A DNA stretch of 64,000 nucleotides from Henriciella sp. (GTDB lineage Bacteria > Pseudomonadota > Alphaproteobacteria > Caulobacterales > Hyphomonadaceae), in the NCBI RefSeq assembly GCF_029937755.1, contig NZ_JAPYPG010000010.1:18783-82782 (forward strand). Reading direction: 5' to 3'. Below, in pieces: positions 58,266-64,000 of the stretch. Within the stretch, counting starts at the first letter, position 1; each line of letters opens with the position of its first letter. Made by a program: the position numbers and the translations under genes. The notes under the pieces are model-generated. The model did no database searches and was not told the origin of the DNA. It worked only from the letters and a program-made list of their open reading frames with translations.

Positions 58266-58972
58266 ATGTGTGTCCAGCCAAGTCTGCGCACTATTCGGCT
58301 TACGGTCGTTGGCGTCACTTCGAAGATGTCCGCGAGCTGAGAAAGAGAATGGGAGGGCCTAAGGCGGCGCATCTCCAGCACTTGCTCTTCGGTCAGTTTG
58401 GCATGTGGGTTCACTTCGCCTACTTGATGGGTGCCGTGCTCGACCTTGTCGGCCATGTTTTCCGACGGAGATTTCCAGCTGATGTGTCGAGGGTTTATGC
58501 AGGCGCGTTGATTGCAGGAGTGAGCGGAATGCCAGCTTTCGTCCGGCGGAGCGCCGCGCGTTTGGGCGCAGATGGCTCTAGCAGCGAACACCGGACGGCC
58601 GAATAACCAAAGGCGACCGTAACCGTCCTTTGTTTTCTGGTGAGGCCACAGAATGCATTCGTCAGTGTCTGAGCGCAGCGCCCGTGCGAAGAACGAAAGT
58701 TGCTCTCCCGGGCTGGTTCGAAGTGGCTTTGTCGCTTGGGCGGAGCCGGATCGAGACTTTCGAGTGTAGTGGGCTTGGCATAACCCTTTGGCTATATGCT
58801 TGTTGCCACACCCTTTGATCGAGCAAACCGGGCCATGATTGTGGTTGCGCATGGGGCCGCCAGCCGTAGGGGAGCCGTGCCGAAGAAAGCGTAGATGATG
58901 GGCTTTGCACCAACCTCGCGCCTTAACCGGCTTGCCGCAGCCGTCGATAGAACATATTCGGGAAGTAGCCAT
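58262..58972 (-). CDS. antisense HNH homing endonuclease between tail genes
   Basis: A 236-residue protein with two N-terminal Cys/His clusters (CSIDGCGKPVKARGWCKAHH; CSIKGCGNKHIAKGLCQAHY), an HNH-type core (SWHSAHSCNQRACINPRHIS, then KSPSENMADKVEHGTH) and a C-terminal HTH (SLSQLADIFEVTPTTVSRIV). GTGGAGG supports the ATG at 58972. It is inserted on the opposite strand between the chaperone and tape measure genes, a typical homing gene position. Confidence 0.88.
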   Translation of the reverse strand: MATSRICSIDGCGKPVKARGWCKAHHLRFLRHGSPTAGGPMRNHNHGPVCSIKGCGNKHIAKGLCQAHYTRKSRSGSAQATKPLRTSPGEQLSFFARALRSDTDECILWPHQKTKDGYGRLWLFGRPVFAARAICAQTRGAPPDESWHSAHSCNQRACINPRHISWKSPSENMADKVEHGTHQVGEVNPHAKLTEEQVLEMRRLRPSHSLSQLADIFEVTPTTVSRIVRRLGWTHI

Positions 58973-59103
58973 GAGAGCCTCCACATAGGCTGATTGGTCA
59001 GAACCCGCTTTGGCGCGCCAACGCCGGGGCGGGTTCGCTACCTTACCCCAATCGACACCGTGAACAAACCAAAAACCTGCCTGATGGGCGGAAAGGTGTA
59101 GCT

Positions 59104-59238
59104 ATGTGCTCTAGATCTATAATTCTGCATGAGATTGAGCAGAGCATGGCTCCCTATCTGCGAGCCGTTGCCCGAGCCGAAAAGTTGTTCGATCAGAAGA
59201 TGCGCGAGAAGCGGCAGTCCAAGAAGGGCGGTGAATAA
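59104..59238 (+). CDS. 44-residue protein before the tape measure gene
   Basis: A basic helical protein (MCSRSIILHEIEQSMAPYLR at the start) whose TAA overlaps the tape measure ATG (TAATG). Small proteins in this slot are common in siphophages and gene transfer agents. About 130 bases without a gene lie upstream. Confidence 0.55.
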   Translation: MCSRSIILHEIEQSMAPYLRAVARAEKLFDQKMREKRQSKKGGE

Positions 59239-62200
59239 TGGCCGTCCGTGCAGATTCAGTCATCGTCGAACTTGAGGCCCGCGTTGCCGAGTATGAGCGC
59301 AAGATCGCCGGTGCTGACCGCAAGTTCGACAAGCACATGGACTCCATGCGCCGGTCGGCCGGGCTGACAGAGCGCCGCAACGTCCAGGCGTTCAACAATA
59401 TCAGCACCTCGGCGAACAACATGGGCCGCACGCTGGCAGGGGCTGCTTCGGCGCTGGCTCTGGCGGCCGGCGCTGCCGCAGGCATCCGCGTGCTCGCAGG
59501 CTTCTCGCAGGCCATGTCCACGGTGCAGGCCGTGACGCAGGCCACGGAATCACAAATTGAATCCCTGACAGCAAAAGCCCGTGACCTTGGGGCTACAACC
59601 CGCTTCAGCGCCACACAGGCGGCTGAAGGCATGCTGTTCCTCGCTCGTGCCGGTTTTGACACCGAGCAGGTTCTCGGATCGATCGAGGGCACGCTACAGC
59701 TTGCTCAGGCGGGCAATCTCGATCTTGGACGTGCGGCAGATATCGCCTCAAACGTCCTGCAGGGCTTCCGGCTGGAAGTCTCCGAAACGGCGCGCGTGGT
59801 CGATGTGCTGGCCAAGGCGGCGAACTCTTCGAACACGGACGTTAACCAGCTTGGCGAGGCGATGAAGTATGTCTCGCCGATCGCGGCTGGTCTCAATGTC
59901 GGCATCGAAGACACGGCAGCGGCGGTTTCCGCGCTATCCGACGCTGGCATTCAGGCAGAAATGGCCGGCACCGGCCTCCGCCGCGTCATGATCGGCCTCG
60001 AAAAGCAGTCCAAGCAGGGCGAGAAGGTTCTCGCCAAGTACGGGCTCAAGATGGAAGACGTTGCTCTTTCCTCGACAGGCTCACTCGCCGAGTCGCTACA
60101 GCGCCTTGCTGATGCCGGTATCAATACCGCAGACGCCATGACGCTCTTTGGCCTCCGTGGCGGTCCCGCCTTCGAGGTGCTGCAATCTTCTATCCCGAAG
60201 GTTCGCGAACTATCCGCCGCTTATGACGAGGCTGGTGGCACCGCCGAGCGTGTTTCCAAGATCATGGATGACAACCTCAATGGCGCACTGCTGGCCACAC
60301 GCTCGCGCCTGGAGGAACTGGTGCTTGCCCTTGGCGAGGCCGGGGCGGAAGACGGGCTCATCATTGCGCTGGAAAGCCTGCAAAAGCTGCTCGTGCTTGC
60401 GGCAGAGAACGCCGACATTCTGGGCGTGGCGATCATCGCCCTGTCTGCCCGTGCGCTCCTGCCGCTGGCGGCGAAAATTGTGCCTGCCGTCGCCGCCGCA
60501 CTGGGCTCAGCCATTGCGTCACTCGTCGGGATGACCACGGCGGCCGGAGCTGCGACAGCCGCAACAACGGCGCTGGGCAGTGCCCTCAGTGTTATTGGCG
60601 GCCCGGCCACGCTTGCCATTGCGGCCGCAGCCGCAGCCTTCGTTATCCTCGGCAGGAATGCCCGCGAAGGTCGGCGCGCGATCGAGGAAGCGCAGGCCTC
60701 CATCGAGAGCATAAACGCAGCGCTCGAACGCACATCAGAGTTCGATAGCTTCAATGAGGTGCGTACCGGAGCCGAAAATTCGATCCCGGCGCTCAACCGC
60801 ATGCGGGACGCCGTGCGAGAAATCAGTGAAGCCATCCAGGAAGTCACGGCGGCAACTATTGTCCAGCAGATGACTGATCTTTCAGTCGCCGTCGCTGAGG
60901 CGGAGTCGAAACTGGAGACCCTGCGAAAGAAGCGCGACGAAGCCTCCACGGTCGGCTTTGGGTCACTCGGGGTCACACGGGAAACGCCGGAGTTCGATAA
61001 GCAAATCCTGCAAGTGGAGCAGAAGCTTGCGGTCTTGCGTGGCCAGTTCTCAGGGGTGCTGGAAGGCGCCTTCGGCGAAGAGGGCGTCAACATCGGGGAA
61101 GCCATAGCCGAAGGTGGTATCGATGGGCTGGTCAAAGCGCTTGGGCAGCGCTCAACCGAGCTGCGCAATGTCGGCATCATTGAGGCTGAACTCGAACAGA
61201 TCGAGAAGCTGAAGGACTCGCTTGAGCAGGCCCGCGCTGCTGGCACGGATGGTGCAGTCGAGCGCTTCCAGCAACAGATTGCCATCGCCGAGGAGACGAT
61301 CAAGCTTCTGAATGCTGGCCTGGACGAAGCCACGGCCAGAGACCTTGCCCGCGAGACGGTGCAGGGCGGCAGGAGCCCGACAGGCTCCAGCAAAAATGCT
61401 GAGGTCGAAGCGGCCAAAGAGGCCCTCGCCGAACTCGAAGACGCCTTCAAGACCACTTACCAGATCGAGCGCGACGAAGCGAAGAAGGCCTATGACGAGC
61501 AGATCGCGGCCATCGAGACGCTTGGCCTGAAGGGCGAGGAAGCCCGTGAACGCCAGCTCGCCGCGCTTGAGGCCTACAACAACGAACTCGACCGCATCAA
61601 GGACGAGGAAATCGCGGCCGAAGACGAAAAGATTGCGAAGAAGGAGGAGGTCACCCAGCGCGAACTCGACATGATCGAGGAAATCGCGGCTGCGCGTGAC
61701 CGCCTGGCCGGTCGAGGCTTCGCCTTGATCGAGCGTGAGTACGACCGCCGAAAGAAGGCTATCGAAGACGAGATCGAGGACGAGGGTCGCAAGAATGAGG
61801 CCCTCGCCGTGCTCGCTGAGGAGCGCGCTCTCGCAGAAGAAGATTACAAGCGCAAGGTTCTGGGCGAAGGCGAGTATTCCAGCGACCCCGCTGAGCGTAT
61901 CAACGCCCAGAAGGACAAGGAACTCGAAGCCCTTGAGGAGCTGCTGACCGAGAAACAGGTTCTTGAAGAAGAGTATGAGCTTCGCCGTCAGGAAATCATC
62001 GCCGAGAGCGAAGAGAAGATCGCCGAGATCAGGGCGCAGTCGGCTATTCAGCAGCTCGAAGCCGGCCAGCAGCTTTTTGACGGCCTCGCCGGTCTCGCCA
62101 AGACATTCGCGGGCGAGCAATCCGGCATCTACAAGGCCATGTTCGCGATCGAGAAGGCGTTTGCTATCGCTTCATCGATTGTCCAGATCCAGAGCGGCGT

Positions 62201-62720
62201 GGCAAAGGCTCTGAGCCTTCCATTTCCATCAAACCTTGCTGCCGCCGCGACCGTTGCCGCGCAAGGGGCGCAGGTCATCGCGACGATCGAGGGCGCGACA
62301 GCCAATTTCGGCGGTGGACGCGAACGCGGTGGCCCCGTGAGGCCTGACGAGTTTTACGAGGTCAACGAAAAGGGCAAACCAGAGCTTCTGCAACGTGGTG
62401 GAAAATACTACCTCATGTCCGGTGGATATGGGCAGGTGCAGCCCGCTGTCACAGCGCCGAACATGGAAGCGCAGCTATCCCGTATTTCTCAGGCCAGCGC
62501 GGCGAGCCCGGCATTCGTCGGCGGCGGCAATCGTCCAATCAGTGTCAGCGGATCATCACTCGTCATTCAGGGCAATGTGACCGATGATGCGCTGCCTCGT
62601 CTCGAGGCTGCCATGGCACGTATGAACCGCGACATGGAAGGCCGGGTTCAGCGGGTAATCGCCCGTGACCGGCTCCGCACGACACCACGCCACCAGCGCG
62701 ATAGGTTCCTAAACGGGTAA
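59238..62720 (+). CDS. tail tape measure protein
   Basis: A 1160-residue protein that sets tail length and later helps DNA entry. The N-terminal third has the TP901-type domain (LAGFSQAMSTVQAVTQATES; TEQVLGSIEGTLQLAQAGNL), a hydrophobic region follows (about 395-470, Ala-rich), then long Glu/Lys/Arg coiled coils (630-930), and a Gly-rich end. Length predicts a tail of roughly 170 nm at 1.5 Angstrom per residue, if the usual rule holds. Confidence 0.93.
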   Translation: MAVRADSVIVELEARVAEYERKIAGADRKFDKHMDSMRRSAGLTERRNVQAFNNISTSANNMGRTLAGAASALALAAGAAAGIRVLAGFSQAMSTVQAVTQATESQIESLTAKARDLGATTRFSATQAAEGMLFLARAGFDTEQVLGSIEGTLQLAQAGNLDLGRAADIASNVLQGFRLEVSETARVVDVLAKAANSSNTDVNQLGEAMKYVSPIAAGLNVGIEDTAAAVSALSDAGIQAEMAGTGLRRVMIGLEKQSKQGEKVLAKYGLKMEDVALSSTGSLAESLQRLADAGINTADAMTLFGLRGGPAFEVLQSSIPKVRELSAAYDEAGGTAERVSKIMDDNLNGALLATRSRLEELVLALGEAGAEDGLIIALESLQKLLVLAAENADILGVAIIALSARALLPLAAKIVPAVAAALGSAIASLVGMTTAAGAATAATTALGSALSVIGGPATLAIAAAAAAFVILGRNAREGRRAIEEAQASIESINAALERTSEFDSFNEVRTGAENSIPALNRMRDAVREISEAIQEVTAATIVQQMTDLSVAVAEAESKLETLRKKRDEASTVGFGSLGVTRETPEFDKQILQVEQKLAVLRGQFSGVLEGAFGEEGVNIGEAIAEGGIDGLVKALGQRSTELRNVGIIEAELEQIEKLKDSLEQARAAGTDGAVERFQQQIAIAEETIKLLNAGLDEATARDLARETVQGGRSPTGSSKNAEVEAAKEALAELEDAFKTTYQIERDEAKKAYDEQIAAIETLGLKGEEARERQLAALEAYNNELDRIKDEEIAAEDEKIAKKEEVTQRELDMIEEIAAARDRLAGRGFALIEREYDRRKKAIEDEIEDEGRKNEALAVLAEERALAEEDYKRKVLGEGEYSSDPAERINAQKDKELEALEELLTEKQVLEEEYELRRQEIIAESEEKIAEIRAQSAIQQLEAGQQLFDGLAGLAKTFAGEQSGIYKAMFAIEKAFAIASSIVQIQSGVAKALSLPFPSNLAAAATVAAQGAQVIATIEGATANFGGGRERGGPVRPDEFYEVNEKGKPELLQRGGKYYLMSGGYGQVQPAVTAPNMEAQLSRISQASAASPAFVGGGNRPISVSGSSLVIQGNVTDDALPRLEAAMARMNRDMEGRVQRVIARDRLRTTPRHQRDRFLNG

Positions 62721-62764
62721 ATCTGTCATAGGCTCCACGCTCCCTAGCACAAGAGGAGAACACA

Positions 62765-63289
62765 TTGAGGGGACTTACAACAATAATGGCCGCGTTCGCG
62801 CTGGCGGCCTGCAGCACAACAGCCGGGACCGAGGCAAAGACCATGTATAGCGGCTTCGACGATGCGGCGGTCGTTCACATCGATCCGCACGGCAACGCAT
62901 GTACGCAGTTCATCTGCACAGGCTTCGGCGGGCAATGGCAGGAGTCCAAGCCGGACATTTTCCTTCTCAGGGCCGCAGTGTTCAACGAGACCACGGCAAT
63001 TCTCGGCGTGTCCTTCAATATCGACGGCGAAACAGTCGAGCTTGAGCGGGCGGGCGGCTTCACTGACTTCGAGCGCGTGCTTGATTCCGTTGAGGGGTCG
63101 GAAAAGGATTTTGTCGCTCCGGTCACCCTGATTGACCGCATTCTTACGGCGGATCGAGTGTGGATGCGCGTCACGACCAGCGATGGAAACATCGAAGATG
63201 CCGTAGTCGACGGCGACAAGGACAGCAAAGCCTATAATGCCCTGAAACGATTTTCTGCGGAGATCGAGAAGGTGGGCGCCGCCGAATAG
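62765..63289 (+). CDS. lipoprotein moron inside the tail operon
   Basis: A 174-residue protein with a TTG start (AGAGGAG 7 bases upstream) and a lipobox-like FALAACSTT. The mature part is beta-rich with acidic patches. It sits between the tape measure and distal tail genes and is followed by two hairpin terminators, so it is probably a cargo gene acting in the host envelope, perhaps in superinfection exclusion. That role is inferred from location. Confidence 0.7.
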   Translation: MRGLTTIMAAFALAACSTTAGTEAKTMYSGFDDAAVVHIDPHGNACTQFICTGFGGQWQESKPDIFLLRAAVFNETTAILGVSFNIDGETVELERAGGFTDFERVLDSVEGSEKDFVAPVTLIDRILTADRVWMRVTTSDGNIEDAVVDGDKDSKAYNALKRFSAEIEKVGAAE

Positions 63290-63316
63290 GCGGCCGCCGA
63301 AACTACGACTGACACA

Positions 63317-63341
63317 GGCCCCGCTCCGGCGGGGCCTTTTT
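63317..63341 (+). terminator. rho-independent terminator after the lipoprotein
   Basis: Perfect 8-bp stem GGCCCCGC/GCGGGGCC (63317-63324 with 63329-63336), tetraloop TCCG and five T. Confidence 0.85.
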
Positions 63342-63356
63342 GTACCCGAACACAGG

Positions 63357-63379
63357 CCGCCCCTCACCGGGCGGTTTTT
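63357..63379 (+). terminator. second hairpin with T run before the tail gene
   Basis: CCGCCC (63357-63362) pairs with GGGCGG (63369-63374), followed by five T. It lies 21 bases before the next ATG. Confidence 0.7.
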
Positions 63380-63399
63380 CTTTGCCCGAAAGGTCTCCC

Positions 63400-64000
63400 A
63401 TGAGCGCAGGTGAACAGGCGCCCTGTCTCGGCATCATCGAGGCAGTTTGGCAGCGCAATGAAGTCCAGACCGAGACCGCGTCCAATTCAGGCGAGGCCGA
63501 TATCATCGAGATCGGTGATCCGTTCTGGTCGATCGAGGTCAAGGTCAACATCAAGGATCGCGCACACTTCGATGACTGGGAAGCCTTTCTTGCCCGACGC
63601 CGCCTGCAAGACCTGACCTTCACGATGTGGCGGACCTTCCGGCCCAATCCCCGCGATACCTCGATCAGCTCTGACACCGGCCTCGGCGTATCCTCGATCA
63701 ATGTGGCCAACAGCACGATCACGCTTTCTGGCTATGGTGCCGGCAAAAAGGCCCACCCCGGCGACATGATCTCCTATATCACGGCGGGTGATGGCTACTG
63801 GATCGGCCAGGCAACGGCTGAGGCGACCGCTGACGGCTCGGGCGTTATCACGATCCCGGTATGGCCACGCCCCGTCACGGCGAATGCAACGCCGCTCCCG
63901 CGCCGCATCCAAGCGCTGGGCGAGTTCCGGCTGTCTGGCAGTCCCCGCATCCGTGAGGGTCACAAGAACTGGTCTATCGACTTTGAAGCCCAGCAGGTGC
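63400..64000 (+). CDS. distal tail protein, 3' end beyond the window
   Basis: An open frame from the ATG at 63400 to the window edge, at least 200 residues: LGIIEAVWQRNEVQTETASN, DPFWSIEVKVNIKDRAHFDD, WEAFLARRRLQDLTFTMWRT. This matches phage baseplate hub/distal tail-type proteins that follow the tape measure. Partial; the downstream start and fold cannot be seen in full. Confidence 0.8.
   Translation, partial: MSAGEQAPCLGIIEAVWQRNEVQTETASNSGEADIIEIGDPFWSIEVKVNIKDRAHFDDWEAFLARRRLQDLTFTMWRTFRPNPRDTSISSDTGLGVSSINVANSTITLSGYGAGKKAHPGDMISYITAGDGYWIGQATAEATADGSGVITIPVWPRPVTANATPLPRRIQALGEFRLSGSPRIREGHKNWSIDFEAQQV

Larger units (their letters stand above)
23469..64000. mobile_element. lambda-like siphophage prophage (left end and most of genome)
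   Basis: From the tRNA-Leu half onward genes follow phage order: integrase/excisionase, leftward early operon with recombination genes, repressor/Cro switch, rightward replication genes, then terminase, portal, head, connector and tail genes. No right end, lysis genes, or second attachment site lie in the window. Structural genes look intact apart from one frameshifted HNH gene, so the element may be functional. Confidence 0.93.

Noticed and set aside
23486..64000. Gene transfer agent instead of prophage
   Set aside because: Some tail proteins resemble those of gene transfer agents, but integrase, tRNA target site, repressor/Cro switch and replication genes show a true prophage.
1..64000. 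CRISPR arrays or rRNA genes
   Set aside because: I saw no regularly spaced direct repeats of the right size and no rRNA sequence.

Overview
The window is a piece of an alphaproteobacterial chromosome with an integrated, lambda-like siphophage genome that runs off the right edge. The host assignment rests on the G+C-rich sequence with strong G/C wobble bias and on the gene set (thrB-rnhA neighbours, Spinster-type MFS pairs, SatD, a GapR-family protein). Hyphomonadaceae or Caulobacterales is my guess, not a demonstrated placement.

Host part, 1-23424: a lipoprotein; a leftward block of cyclase-family hydrolase, two MFS transporters, homoserine kinase, a membrane protein and RNase HI; a cold-shock protein with a clear terminator; glutathionyl-hydroquinone reductase; a DEAD-box/DbpA-type helicase; RadC; a cupin; methionine aminopeptidase; a TauD-type dioxygenase; a SatD-type regulator with a repeat-rich promoter; OsmC; a beta-lactamase-fold lipoprotein; a CinA-N domain protein; a cNMP-binding/thioredoxin-reductase-like flavoprotein; a crotonase; two secreted proteins; and a thiolase.

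Prophage part, about 23469 to beyond 64000: the left end lies in the anticodon arm of a tRNA-Leu(UAA) whose 3' half is missing here. Next come integrase and a putative excisionase, then a long leftward early operon of small proteins with HNH nucleases and a YqaJ exonuclease/ERF annealase pair. The immunity region (31973-33821) holds a CI/S24 repressor, a Cro-like protein and two operator clusters. A rightward early operon carries ParB-like, RusA, DUF559 and DUF1376 proteins, a GapR-like protein and a free-standing DnaA-domain-IV-like protein. A non-coding control region (42459-43092) precedes the late operon: terminase, portal, head morphogenesis, sugar/acyl-transfer cargo, DUF2213 protease/scaffold, decoration, capsid E, connectors, tail tube, frameshifted tail chaperones, tape measure, a lipoprotein moron, and the start of a distal tail protein.

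The most striking locus is 47824-48795. An intein interrupts the head morphogenesis protein exactly at its conserved C-x-C. Almost the whole intein is also open on the opposite strand, encoding a credible HTH plus Vsr/EDxHD-like homing endonuclease (47833-48735). That is a two-strand intein in which the endonuclease is antisense to the splicing protein. Other points of note are a portal protein with a C-terminal 2H-phosphoesterase (Acb1-like anti-CBASS) domain, a repressor switch whose 17-bp operators sit with identical geometry inside both promoters, a HEPN-like gene in the rex position, a dnaX-type slippery heptamer in the tail chaperone gene, and a frameshifted HNH gene with a structured leader.
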